Assembly: GCA_027422505.1 (NCBI GenBank)
Contig: JAPQWV010001122.1
Span: 58,155 to 122,154, forward strand
Source: Craterostigma plantagineum
Taxonomy: Eukaryota; Streptophyta; Magnoliopsida; Lamiales; Linderniaceae
Length of the DNA: 64,000 nt
Direction of reading: 5' to 3'
The notes beneath the pieces were generated by a model that did no database searches, had not been told where the DNA came from, and worked only from the letters and a program-made list of their open reading frames with translations. This document shows, in pieces, positions 44,950 through 55,987 of the stretch (position 1 is the stretch's first letter; every line of letters begins with the position of its first letter). Made by a program: the position numbers and the translations under genes.

Positions 44950-45307
44950 ATAAAACACAAATGTTAATGGTCAAAACAAAAGAGAGGTCTCCTCCTAGAG
45001 GAGGAAAAGTTTCAATTCAGCAAAATAATACATTCAGCGCCATCACCTTCTCAAGACGTGACACTTGCTTGATCTCGGAAGAGACGAAAGGAAGGAAAAG
45101 AAATAAAAAAAGGGGCGTTCCTATTTCAGGCCCCATCGAAAGTATGAGTTTGAGTTCAGGCCCTCCTCACACTAAATATAGTTTTAAGGACCAGCATTAA
45201 GTTAAATTCAAATAAAAGGACACAATCAATGATTTGACGAAAAGGCCCTTGTACAATCTATGTAGGTGTTATATAAAGAGGGATGATATCACTATATTGT
45301 GTTACGA

Positions 45308-46270
45308 GATGTTATACATATGTTATCAATCGAAAAAACTATTTGGACGATCGATTTGCCGTAAACTTTCGAGCATACTCGGCACAAATTAAATCTGATG
45401 TGTACTCGACCATGTCAATGATATATACGTCGTCGGATTTAAGATATGTGAGGAATAATTTCTAGAAATTCATTTCGGAAATAAGCTAAATCGAGCATGT
45501 TTTTTTGTCGAAATAAAGCTAAATATGCATAAATTCGAGAGACCCATGACTTAAAATTACGTCGCGCCTTAGTGGTGACTCAATCGTTCGTCCCTGAAGA
45601 TTAACGAAGTGAAATTGAAATCGCCAGAAAAAATAGTTAAAACTGAGTCTATGTTATGTGGTATCAAAAACGCGTAAGTGGTATACTTTCCATAAGGTTC
45701 GGTACAATAGTGGCATAAAGTGGTATAGTTACGATAAGAAGCGTTACTCGAACTGGTACGATATATAATTCTAATTTGGTATTAATTTTATATGATCAGG
45801 TACTAACACATCTTTAAGTGGTATAACTACCACAAGAAGTTGTTTTCAGATGTTATGCAAATTGTATTAATGGAAAAGCTATTTCAACTATCGATTTAAC
45901 GTAAATTTTTTACACATACTGGCATAAAATCAATTTTGATGTGTATTCGACGATCTCAATGATATTTACATCGTCAGACTTAATATCTGTGAGGAATAGT
46001 TTCTAGAAATTAATTCGAGAATAAGATAAATCGAGCATTTTTTTGTTGAAATTAAAGCTAATATCATAAATTCGAGAGACCCATAGCTTGTGCGTCGCGC
46101 CTTAGTGGTGACTCAATCGTGCGTCCCTCAAGATTAACGAATTGAAAGTGAATCGCAAAAAAAACTATTTAAATGAGTGTTCGTTATGTGGTATCAGAAA
46201 CGTGTAAGTGGTATAATTTCGATAAGATTAGGTACAATAGTGGCATGAAGTGGTATAGTTTTGGGCGGAA
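45308..46270. repeat. ~541-bp direct tandem duplication
   Basis: 45308-45848 and 45849-about 46270 run parallel (GATGTTATRCA, GATGTGTAYTCGAC, GAGGAATARTTTCTAGAAATT, GCGTCGCGCCTTAGTGGTGACTC split by changes, AAGTGGTATA). They are about 80% alike by eye with a 541-531 base offset. Non-coding. Confidence 0.8.
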
Positions 46271-47239
46271 CTATTATGTAATAAGCAAGTCACTTTATTT
46301 TGGGCGGAAAAGCTGAATCTCAGTATTACTTTGGGCGGGGACTTTTATGTAATATATATTCATGTAATGATGTGGGACCATTTATGTGTTATAGATTACC
46401 ATTTTTGCGCTAGGGTATCCAGTTTTCTGTTTTAGAGTATCGGGCAGTTTTCTGTTTTAGAGTATCGGGTCTTAGGATAAACGTTTTCGGGGTACGATTA
46501 AAGGTTTATTATCGTAAGATTTGTTTCGTAATATACTATCTGGTATTGTTTCGTAATGTATTGTTATCAAGATAGTATAAATTGTTACCGAAATAGTATT
46601 AAGTGTATAATTTACATGTGATGTGGTATCATATAAAGATGGAGAGACCATATTCACTGACGGCCCATGAAGCTTCTGGAATGTTCTTATTTTTTGTTAT
46701 GAATGTAGTATACATTGGTACTAAAATACGCTGAAGTGGTATAATTTACATGTGATGTGGTATTATTTAGTATATATTCCTGTAATAATGTGGTACCAGA
46801 AACACTTTATGTGTTACAGATTGCGGTTTTACGCGTTAGGGTTTTCAGTTTTTTGGTTTAGAGTATCGGATCTTAGGGTAAACTGTTTCGGGGTTACGAT
46901 TAAAGGTTTATTGTCATAAGATTTGTTCTATGATTGACGTATAATGTTGTTTAGGATACATTTGTTGTAATTCATAATGGTAAATATCAATGTGATGTAA
47001 ATATAGTTGTCTACGATTTGCATCGGTATATATTTCACATAATCAAGACCTCATTACTTGACTACTTACATCATATTTGCATAAAACGTAACAAAATCAA
47101 AGAACTTCGTGGATTATACATCAAATCATATATTTCCATGATGTTTATTCTTCGACACCGAAAAGACCAACTTTTATTTACGAAATATCCGAATCATTAA
47201 TATGGTACAGATAATATATTATCTAGTATCACTACAACT

Positions 47240-47960
47240 TAATGTGGTATCGATTCGAAATGTATTGTTAACAGATAGTATAAATTGGTATGAAATTAAG
47301 CTTAGTGGTATAGTTTACACGCGTTTGGTATCATATAAAGATGGAGAGGCATATTCACTGTCGGCCATGTCGCTTCTGGAATGTTCTTATATGTTGGTAT
47401 GAAAGGAGTATAAATTGGTACGAAATCATGCTGAATTGGTACAGTTTACACGTGATGTGGTATCATATAAAGATGGAGAGGCATATTCACTGTCGGCCCA
47501 TGTAGCTTCTGGAATGTTCTTATATTTTGGTATGAAAGGAGTATAAATTGGTACGAAATCATGCTGAAGTGGTACAGTTTACACGTGATGTGGTATCATA
47601 TAAAGATGGAGAGGCATATTCACTGTCGGCCCATGTAGCTTCTGGAATGTTCTTATATTTTGGTATGAAAGGAGTATAAATTGGTACGAAATCATGCTGA
47701 AGTGGTACAGTTTACACGTGATGTGGTATTATATAAAGATGGCGAGGTATATTCACTGTCGGCTCATGTAGCTTCTGGAATATTCTTATATTTTGGTATG
47801 AAGGAGTATAAGTTGGTACTAAATCATGCTGAAGTGGTACAGTTTACATGTTATGTGGTATTGTATAAAGGGAGACGGTTTGACGGTCCATGAAGCTTCT
47901 GTAATGCTTATTTTTTGTTACGAACGGAGTGTAAATTGGTACCAAATTATACTTAAGTAG
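47240..47960. repeat. 133-bp tandem repeat, about five copies
   Basis: The landmark GCTTCTGGAATGTTCTTAT occurs at 47372, 47505, 47638 and 47771 (steps of exactly 133), with a diverged one at 47895. A further isolated copy is at about 46671. Each unit holds GTGGTATCATATAAAGATGG and TTGGTACGAAATCATGC. The third and fourth units are almost identical, pointing to recent expansion. Confidence 0.9.
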
Positions 47961-47968
47961 TATAGTTT

Positions 47969-48199
47969 ATGCCTGTTGGACGCCGTTTCATCGATTCACC
48001 GACTTTCTCTTCCGAACAACTTTTTTCTCCTTCTTCCGGCCACTTCCCCGGCGATCGACGTCGTTCTTCTTCCTATCAACTTTCTTCTCGCCAGCAACCT
48101 TCTTTCGGCCATTTTCTTGGCGATCGACAGGATTCTTCTTCGGAGCTATCGCAAGATTCGTCGATGAAGTGTCGAAATTGGTCGGGTTTCGTCGATTAA
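47969..48199 (+). CDS. Gene-like 76-codon frame inside the TIR element
   Basis: A Ser/Arg/Phe-rich frame starting MPVGRRFIDSPTFSSEQ, in a stretch distinctly richer in GC than its flanks. It has internal similarity (SSGHFPGDRR and SFGHFLGDRQ), showing a ~75-base internal duplication. No domain is recognised. It could be a captured host exon fragment, as in Pack-MULEs, or repeat-derived. Confidence 0.25.
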   Translation: MPVGRRFIDSPTFSSEQLFSPSSGHFPGDRRRSSSYQLSSRQQPSFGHFLGDRQDSSSELSQDSSMKCRNWSGFVD

Positions 48200-48661
48200 G
48201 GGTTCAAACGGCAGAAAATTCTTTGGGTTTTCTCGTTGAATGGTGGAAAGCTAATTTTAGGGTTTGTGGTAGTGAAAATCGATTTTTGGTCTCAGTTCTT
48301 GTCGTAATTGGTATATACCATAAAATTTAGAGATCATATCACTAAAATAGATTTATATACCACTTTACACAACGTGAGATTTAGGTCTAAAAAGTGATGT
48401 AATTTCAGGAAAAATAAGGGTAAAAGGTCTTTTCCGTCCGAATGGGTCCTTATTCCTAACCTAAATATCGTTTAGGTCCTTCTCTCTATCTAAACATAAA
48501 AGGGGCCTGAATCCTACAAAAACTTCTAAGAGGGCCTGAATTACAATTGACCCTAAAAAAACTACGACACTTTCGACACGTGGCGTTGGTTTTATTGACC
48601 GTTAAATTAGCTTACAGCCCTACACTTGGCCGTAAGGAAATATATCTACTTTCTGTTTGTC

Positions 48662-48675
48662 ATAAAACTTCATTT
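48662..48675. repeat. LINE target-site duplication, left copy
   Basis: ATAAAACTTCATTT, identical to 53545-53558. It lies next to the LINE's T-run. Confidence 0.85.
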
Positions 48676-48755
48676 TCTTTTTTTTGGTACGAATGAAAAT
48701 TCATTACCACCCGGCATAGTTTTTACAACCAACACTTGCTTACAACTTAACAGTC

Positions 48756-51700
48756 TCAAGCAATCTCAGTAAAATGCAAACTGATAGTGCGTTGATATAT
48801 AGCTTCATCTGTTCGTGTGATCCTTCCTTTACAGCAACTTGTAATTCTGTCTCGAATCAGACTAGCTATACTGCCAAATATCCTTCCCGCGTCCTGGTTG
48901 GTGCCTCCATGAACTCGAACGTTTCGCTCCTTCCAAATACCGTACACCACAGCCGCAATCCAAGCTATCACAATCCTCCCTCGCAGTCTCTTCTGCTTTC
49001 CCATTTGGGTCAGCCATCTCCTCCATCGTTCAAATTGCATCGGACAGCAATCAACACCCAACCAATTCGCTAGCATCTGTAATAAAGTCACACTAAACCT
49101 ACATTCAAAGAACAAATGATTAATAGATTCTTCCTTCTCTTCACAAAGAACACATATTGGTTGCTCTACACGAATTCCCCAAGCAATAAGTCGATCCTTT
49201 GTGAGCATCCTTTTCTGGACCAGCAACAACAGAATAAAACTGTGTTTCGGTAAGTTGTAGCGGTTCCACACTGCCTGGCATATATGGTTCTTTGGAGCAT
49301 CAGCAGTGAGCCATTTGTATCCTGTTGCAAGCGAGTAAACCCCATTTACAGTAGAGGACCATCTATCCCCTACATACCCTGCTTTGAACCTTTCTTTAAT
49401 TTTGTGATCTTCCGCCAATGCCAACTACTGTCTACAGGAGGAGAATGGTCCCAAAACGTGCTATCTTTCATATATAGTTCATGTAGCCATTTAACCCAAA
49501 ATACATCAGCTTTGTTGGCTAGGTGCCATATTTGCTTGCCAATGCTCGCCACGTTCCATTTTTCACAGTTTTGGACATTTAAGCCACCCCTGCTCTTCGG
49601 TAGGCAAACTTGCTCCCATTTCACCAACGCCACTGACTTGCTGCTTTCAGTTCCTCCCCAGAGGAAGTTCTTACAGACTTTATCCACGGCTTTAATCACA
49701 CTCTTAGGCAGTAAGAATATGGACCCCCAATAGCTATACATGGAATTGAGCACTGAATTGATAAGTGTGCATCTTCCCGCGTACGACAGGTTACGAGAGG
49801 TCCAGTTTGTGATCCTTTCCACGATTCTGTCCACAAGCATCTGGGCATCTAGCTTGCTCCACTTTGAAGGGGATAAAGGCGCCCCCAGATACCGCATGGG
49901 GAATGTCCCTTTGCTGAACCCAGTGAGGTTTTGTATTGTTGTTTCCATCTCCTGTGTTACCCCAGCGATGTACAAATTGGATTTACTCGAATTTGCTGTC
50001 AGACCAGAAACAGCTGAGAAGTGGTTTAGCGCTTTCATCACAGCCCCGACAGAGCCCTTGGTTGCTTTGCAGAAGATTAATAAGTCGTCCGCGAAACAGA
50101 GGTTCACAATCTTCAGTTGTTTGCACTTTGGGTGGAACCTGAACTGAGATGTCTTGGTGGCAAGTAGTAGGCTTCTGCTTAGATATTCCATAACCAGTAC
50201 AAAGAGAAGAGGGGAGATTGGGTCCCCCTGCCTCAGCCCTCTCTTCCCGATGATTATCCCTTCCGTGCTCCCATTTAGTGAGATAGTAAAGCTTGTCGTT
50301 GTCACGCATTGCATTTTCCAGCCACAGAATTTGGGAGGGAATTTTAATTTCTGAATTAGGGATTCTAGAAATTCCCAGCTAACAGTATCATACGCCTTTC
50401 TTAAATCTATCTTCATAACACATCTGGATGATGTGTTCTTCCTCTTATACTGTCTGATCAGCTCTTGGCTGACCAAGATATTGTGTATGATAGACCGGCC
50501 TTTGATGAATGCACTCTGATTCTCATGCACGAGCTTTGGTAGCACCTCATTTAGCCTCCCACACAGCATCTTGGATATACATTTATATAATGTATTGCAA
50601 CAAGCAATAGGCCGGAAGTCCATTACTGTTGTAGGTTGTTTCTGTTTTGGGATCATAGCTAGTATGGTGCTGTTAATTTGTTTCAGCATGTAGCCCGTCT
50701 GGAAAAACTCCAAGACCGCTTTTGTCACCTCCTCTCCCACTACAGACCACGCATGTTTGAAGAATCCATTGCTGTAGCCATCTGGGCCAGGTGCTTTATG
50801 TTCATTTATAGAGAATATGGCAGCTTTCACATCCTCCCCTGTGAATGGTCTAATCAGTTGTATTTGATCCTCCACACTCAAGGAGGGACCTTGTTGTATT
50901 GACCTATCATTTACCTCTTCAGCCATATTATATCCTTGTCCTAAAAGTAGCTGATAGTAGTCCAAGAATTGTTCCTTTACCTCCCCTGGCTCTGTGACGT
51001 TTCTCCCAGTTTCAGTTTGTATGGAAGAAATTCTATTCCTATAGATCCGCTGCTTTATTGCTGCATGATAGAACTTGGTGTTTTGGTCTCCATGTCGCAG
51101 CCACAACGCCTTAGCCTTTTGAGCCAAATAATTTGTAGCAGCTTTACTGAGGAATTCCAAGTCCTTCGCTAGCTTCTTTTCTTCATTGATGAGCTCTGCA
51201 TTTAGAGGATCAGCCTGTAATTGTGCTTGGGCTGCCTCCAGTTTGTGCCTCTGCTGTTCTGCTCGGTTCACTATGTCAGGGAATATGCTTCTATTGAGTT
51301 CTCTAAGAGGCTTTCTGAGGTTTTTCAGCTTTTGAGTGATGCACCACATTTTGGAACCTACTAATGGGATTTGCCAGTGTTCTTTAACAGTCTCAATGAA
51401 TTGAGGACACATAGTCCACATGTTGAAGAACTTAAATGGCTTATGCGGAGCAATGGTCTTCCTGTGGTTATAAGTATTGGCGAGTGATCAGATATGCCCT
51501 CTGCTAGGAAATCTGCTTCCACCTCCATATGTTTCTGCATCCACAAGCCATTAATGAAAACCCAGTCCATTTGCTCCATATCCTACCCTGAGCTTGCTGT
51601 TTATTTGACCAAGTATATCTGCATCCCGTCCATCTCATTTCCTCCAAAGAGCATGTTTCCAAGCAATGTTTGAAGTCCTCTAGCTCTGGCCCCCCTACTC

Positions 51701-52128
51701 TATTTTCTGGCTTCAATATGCTATTAAAGTCCCCCCACAATAACCAAGGTAGTGCCATGGATTGGTGTATTGAGCACAGGTCATTCCACAAGCTTAGTCT
51801 CGCCCTACTTGTATTCCTCCCATAGACACATGTCACGTAGAAGCTCTCACCATTATAGCATACTTTTGTGTGAAGGAGTTGATCAGTCTTTTGGACTGCT
51901 TCCACTGCATATACAGCTTTCTTCCACACCAGGATTATTCTACCATTGGCCTCACATTCATGATTTGTTTCTACTTCCCATCCATCAAACATCGCTTTCA
52001 TGCACCTCCTCAGGTTCCCCGCTTTATTTTGTTTCTGTAAGACATAACAAATCTAAAGAGTGCTTCCTGCAGAAGAGAGAAACCTCTCTCTGCTTATTAG
52101 GCCTGTTAAGGCCTCTCACATTCCACAT
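48756..52128 (-). pseudogene. LINE ORF2: endonuclease, reverse transcriptase, zf-RVT
   Basis: It starts at MWNVRGLNRPNKQREV (52128), the usual plant L1 ORF2 start. The apurinic-type endonuclease continues with LLCLTETK (catalytic Glu), a frameshift, GWEVETNHECEANGRIILVW, WLLWGDFNSIL (Asp), a second frameshift near 51560, and SDHSPI (catalytic His). A 683-residue open frame (49370-51421) then holds the RT: MIPKQKQPTTVMDFRPIACC, NQSAFIKGRSIIHNI, GLRQGDPISPLLFVLVMEYL and LCFADDLLIFCKA with the catalytic ADD. A frameshift near 49400 leads into zf-RVT (WNRYNLPKHSFILLLLVQKR, CVLCEEKEESINHLFFEC). Three frameshifts inactivate it, but the RT core itself is intact. Confidence 0.9.
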
Positions 52129-52176
52129 AGCTGCTCTATCCATTGGGGGGGATGTCAACCCTCTGCTTGGAAGGGC

Positions 52177-53452
52177 TCAGAATCTCCTTGAGCTTAGGTC
52201 CCAAGGACTTTTTAGCTCCCACTTTAGTCCCAATGACGTTTTAGCTCCCACTTTAGTCCATGTGTTAAGCACCTCCTCTGATGTGCTAGCTTCTGCTGAC
52301 TGCTTAGCATTTTCCTCAGCCACTAGTTCTCTATCAGCCTGCGGTACCTTGACAGCCTGCTTTGCATTCTGAATTGGTTCTGTAGCCGCCACTCTTCAGA
52401 TTCCTTAACAGGCTTTTTGCTTGGCTCATACCTTTGTTTAACCCTTGGACGAACAGTAGGATGTGGCCTCTCTCCATCCACCTTCTTACATTGGTTTTCC
52501 TCATGTCCATGTAACCCACAGTTTACACACTTAACAGGTCTCCATTCGTAGATAACTTTCTGCTCCACCACCTGCTCTTGTTCATTAACAAAATAGATAA
52601 GGTCCTGGACCCCCTTATTCAGTTCGATTTCTACCAGTACCCTAGCGTATTGCACTCTTTCTTTCTGCATCGTGCACTTGTCAGCCATGATAGGTGTGCC
52701 CAGTAGGCTAGCCAATCTGCTCAGTGTCTTCGGCCCCCAATATTTCAGATCCAGTTGGGGAAATTGGATCCATATGGGAACCCTATCTACATTTATCTTG
52801 CTGAGTTGTGTATCAGTCGACCACACGGGATAATATAACTGGCTTCCTATCAAATTGTATTAATGCCTGCAAAACCGCATCCCGTGCTTCTACTGAATCA
52901 ATTTTGCCATAAACAGTCCTCTCCTAACCTGCAGCACTCGTTGCAGCCCCAATGTTTTCCACATTCGTGTCAGAAATCCATTCATTACAGCATAAGGGGG
53001 ATTTGCTCCCAACACATAGCACATCAACGATGAGTTCCAATATTCCACTTCCTCTTTCAATTCCCCAATATCGATTTTTCCTACAGAGATATCCCCTTCC
53101 TTGGCAGGTTCAACAAACTCGAGTTTATACCCAGCATTTCGTAGCTTAGATATATCGAAATTTGCCCAGACATTGTCCTGTTCCATTGTTGTTACTGTTC
53201 CATTGGTTCGATTCACTGTAGCATCGGTACTTTTCAGAGCCGCCGCTGCTCTTTTCCGCTGTTCAATAACCCGAATGTTCCCTCCCACTGGTTCAATGGT
53301 GCCAACATAGTTCGATATCATCGCGTCAAGGTCATTAGGGCTAGTATTTTTTGGGGTTCACTGATATTCGTTTGCGCTGGTGTTTGGCATTGATTATTTG
53401 GTGTAGGAGAAGGAGTGTTCCCATGTTTCGATACTCTCTTCTTCTTTGCCAT
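52177..53452 (-). pseudogene. LINE ORF1 (DUF4283, CCHC)
   Basis: It begins MAKKKRVSKHGNTPSPTPN at 53452, right after a GC-rich 5' UTR. A frameshift precedes the frame at 52890-53321 (NVWANFDISKLRNAGYKLEF). The DUF4283 domain is split again near 52880. It continues VDRVPIWIQFPQLDLKYWG and ends with CVNCGLHGHEENQC, a perfect CX2CX4HX4C knuckle at about 52520. The tail is best read in the frame 52177-52392 (VLNTWTKVGAK). ORF1 is the RNA-binding chaperone of the LINE particle. Frameshifts make this copy inactive. Confidence 0.85.
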
Positions 53453-53544
53453 AGCGGGCTGATCGCCGAGAAGAAGTTGAATCGCCGAGAAATCGCCTAA
53501 ATCATCGCCGAGAAGTCGCCTAAGGGTGTTCTTGATCTTACCCT
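53453..53544 (-). other. LINE 5' UTR
   Basis: Minus-strand leader with four spaced TCGGCGA / AGGCGA words (TTCTCGGCGATGATTTAGG, and so on). It reaches to the duplication at 53545, so little or nothing of the 5' end is missing. Confidence 0.6.
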
Positions 53545-53558
53545 ATAAAACTTCATTT
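53545..53558. repeat. LINE target-site duplication, right copy
   Basis: ATAAAACTTCATTT, identical to 48662-48675. Confidence 0.85.
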
Positions 53559-53858
53559 CATTCGTTTAACTTTATTGGAAATTAACTGTGTAATCACAAT
53601 TCGATTTTTGTCTTTTCTTTACAACCCCACGCGCCTTAAAAAGAAGAGTATAAAACGCGAGAAACAAAAGCAACTTGCCATTTGCTTACTTCCTTTCAAT
53701 AACAGCCATGACTCAGTCAGCCCCCACTTGCATTGCAGTTGAACTTTCCTTTTACTTTCCATTTTCCCTGTTTTCTTTCTTTATTAAAATATATGCTATA
53801 AGTATTTCGCGATTGTCTCACGTCTGCCTTCCTCCCTCATATTCTCCTCCTCTTCTCC

Positions 53859-53868
53859 TTATAAATAC
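53859..53868 (+). promoter_or_regulatory. TATA box of the LEA_3 gene
   Basis: CTTATAAATACC lies in a C/T-rich promoter (CCTCCTCTTCTCC just upstream) 140 bases before the start codon, followed by an A/C-rich leader. The LINE ends only about 300 bases upstream of it. Confidence 0.65.
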
Positions 53869-54007
53869 CACAACCTCCCCAATCATAACTAAATCTCAGC
53901 CCAAGAAAGCCAAGAAAAAAATCATTTCTTGTCTCGCGAACTCAATTATTTTTATTATCTCAGCATCGAAGAAATTAAAAGCATATCTCGATCATTCTCT
54001 CAACGCC

Positions 54008-54402
54008 ATGGCTGTCTCTGCTTTCGTTGCTAGCGAAGTATCATCGGTTCTTACAAGGTATGCCCAGTTCATGAATAATCTTAATCAACCCTTTTCTCTG
54101 TAATTATCGTATGGGATGATTAATAAATATCATTATTTGTTATTTTTAGGAGGGGATATGCAGCTGTAGCTTCGTCACAGAAGAGCGTTGCTTCTAGAAA
54201 CCCTATGTTGTTCGGTAATAAAGGTTCTTCGACTGAAGAGTCAAATACTATTTCGTGGATACCCGACCCGGTTACTGGCTACTACCGACCAGAGAATAAG
54301 TCCAAGGAAGTCGACGCAGCTGAGTTGAGAAGGGCGATGCTCGTCAAAGAAAAAAACAGGGATCTTCTTCGCACTGAGATAATTTATCAATTTATTATTT
54401 GA
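54008..54402 (+). CDS. LEA_3 family protein (SAG21/LEA5-like), two exons
   Basis: Exons are 54008-54057 and 54150-54402, with a 92-base GT...AG intron (GTATGCC...TTTTTAG) that splits an Arg codon. The product is 100 residues. The N terminus MAVSAFVASEVSSVLTRRGY is Ala/Ser/Val-rich with RRGYAAVA after it, like a mitochondrial presequence. The core WIPDPVTGYYRPEN (residues ~54-67) followed by DAAELR is the signature of the LEA_3 (SAG21/LEA5) family, small stress- and senescence-induced proteins of mitochondria. The usual protein ends soon after the ELR..L motif. Here about 20 further residues (KEKNRDLLRTEIIYQFII) follow. The start is chosen because it is downstream of the TATA box and fits the family. 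An upstream in-frame ATG (53675) precedes the TATA box. It is the only ordinary host gene seen. Confidence 0.9.
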
Positions 54403-54917
54403 AGTTGGAATGTTCTCTTGATGAGTAGTTTTACTTGTGATGCAATGTTTTTCCCGTTATGAGTCGCGTATTTATTTATCACTATCATATGTAATCGTAG
54501 TAAGGCAAATGATCCTAGGTATTATGTCATTATTTATCCTTCTCAACTATTTGTTGTATCATACTTCTTTTTTTTTCCCAATCTTTTACTCGTATTACCG
54601 AACCATTGTTAAGTGAAGTTGCTTATACAAATACTAGGAATTTTATAAAAACAAGCGAGTTACGACATATAAAGATTTTAATCCTGCGCCAAAAACATAA
54701 CTAATTATATGTATGGTTGGCACTTCATAGTTTTTCAAATTTGTGAAATTCTCTTATTCCTCAAAATAGTTAGTTTCGGGGAAAAAAGAAGAAAAGCTAT
54801 TGTATACTGCAAATTCATTGTAGAAAAGAAAAAGTTCAGGGATAAAGTGACACGAAATACTTCCGATGTGCTAACAGTGGAGAAAGAAGTAATTGTTATA
54901 TGTTTATTTAGTTATTA
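54403..54917 (+). other. LEA_3 3' flank, no gene
   Basis: AT-rich sequence containing the likely 3' UTR. The 70-codon frame at 54709-54921 has no recognisable domain. Nothing else is seen up to the solo LTR. Confidence 0.6.
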
Positions 54918-54922
54918 TTAGT

Positions 54923-55982
54923 TGATATGGGGCTATCCCAATCAACAAGATTTATATGTGTGGGTAAAGAAATTTATATAGCCGGAGAATCGATAAAGTT
55001 ACGTGCGTAAGGTGCTTATTTGTAAAGGAATTGGAAGGGACATGTTTGGGAGGTATTTAGAACATTGGGGGATCTATTTAGGGCGTTGGGGACCTATTGG
55101 TGGCATATTTGGTAGTCGGGGACGTGTTGAGGAGTGTTTTGGGACATTGGGGGATCTGTTTGGGGACGTAAAACGTACTTGGTACGTATTGGGACGTGCT
55201 TGTTTGGAAAGACATAAAAGGAGGACGTAAAACAGAAACAACACAAGATGTACGTGGTTCAGATCTTTGCAGATCCTACGTCCACGGGGGCTCTGAAACC
55301 TCTTTCACTATACTTCGATGATTACACACTCAAACAACTCACTATCTCTTCTTTATATCAAGAACACCTACTAGAACACTTAAGGACGTTATTTGTAGAG
55401 ATAGAATATTTATAGACGTTTAGAAGTGTTGGAATGAGAATTCCTTGTGAAAATGATGAAGTCCCCCTTATATAGGCGGCTCTCTGGATATTGCATGAAG
55501 GTACGTCCCCCAGTCCTTGGATATTGCCTGGAGGTCCGACCTTAGATTCCTGGGGATGGGATGCATTCCATCACATCGGGGAGCTGCAAGCAGTCTGCGT
55601 TACGTCCCCTAATTCCTGGTGATAGGACCTTTTGTGTACAGTGTAGGCTGTCTGTCAGCTTTGTACAGTCTGCAGTCCTTTCAGTGAACAGTGGTCGGCT
55701 GACAGCTTTTTGCAGTGGAGCTGCCCTCTCTCAATCGGACACGTGGCATCTTCAATGGATATTCTTCTTACAAGATCTGGTGGCGTATCAGGGAAGCTTT
55801 GTTCGTCCTTTGGGCTGTCAGGTAGTTCCTCAGGTCCCCAGCACCTGTTGTTAGCTCCCTAAAACCCGTCGGAGGTCCTCGAAGGTCCTTATCTCTACTA
55901 TTTACTCACTATAAGTATTTTCCAATGGGCCTAACGGGCCTTTTCTGATTTTGTTCAGGCCCATCTACTTTAGTCGGTATCA
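54923..55982 (-). mobile_element. Gypsy-type solo LTR
   Basis: A 1060-bp LTR bounded by TGATATGGGG and CGGTATCA and by the 5-bp duplication TTAGT (54918-54922 and 55983-55987). No internal region is present, so it is the product of LTR-LTR recombination. The minus strand carries CTATATAAGGGGG near 55475 (TATA), which with similarity to 44259-44949 gives minus orientation. It lies 520 bases downstream of the LEA_3 gene. Confidence 0.9.
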
Positions 55983-55987
55983 TTAGT

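Larger units (their letters stand above)
45112..48553. mobile_element. MULE-like non-autonomous TIR element
   Basis: Left end GGGGCGTTCCTATTTCAGGC and right end (reverse) GGGTCAATTGTAATTCAGGC open inverted repeats of roughly 140 bp. Each has two TTCAGGCCC words, then AAGGACC and AAAAGGCCCTT / AAAAGACCTTTT, diverged but in the same order. TAAAAAAA abuts both ends (45104-45111 and 48554-48561), 8 of 9 positions of a Mutator-type duplication. The interior has tandem repeats and a GC-richer gene-like stretch, but no transposase. Confidence 0.5.
48676..53544 (-). mobile_element. Near-complete L1-type LINE
   Basis: The element is 4.87 kb on the minus strand, ending in an A-run (TCTTTTTTTT on the plus strand at 48676) and bordered by a perfect 14-bp duplication (48662-48675 and 53545-53558). 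It has a 5' UTR with repeated CTCGGCGA words, ORF1 (DUF4283 plus CCHC) and ORF2 (endonuclease, RT, zf-RVT). Only a few frameshifts interrupt it. The long duplication, A-tail and full length show target-primed insertion of an almost intact copy. Confidence 0.92.

Noticed and set aside
48774..50354. Plus-strand frames over the LINE (48774-49073, 49284-49733, 49740-50147 and others)
   Set aside because: They are shadows of the minus-strand ORF2, which carries all the RT and zinc motifs.
53675..54103. 142-codon frame as a separate gene
   Set aside because: It is in frame with LEA_3 exon 1 but starts before the TATA box and reads through the splice donor into the intron. It is promoter plus 5' UTR plus exon 1.
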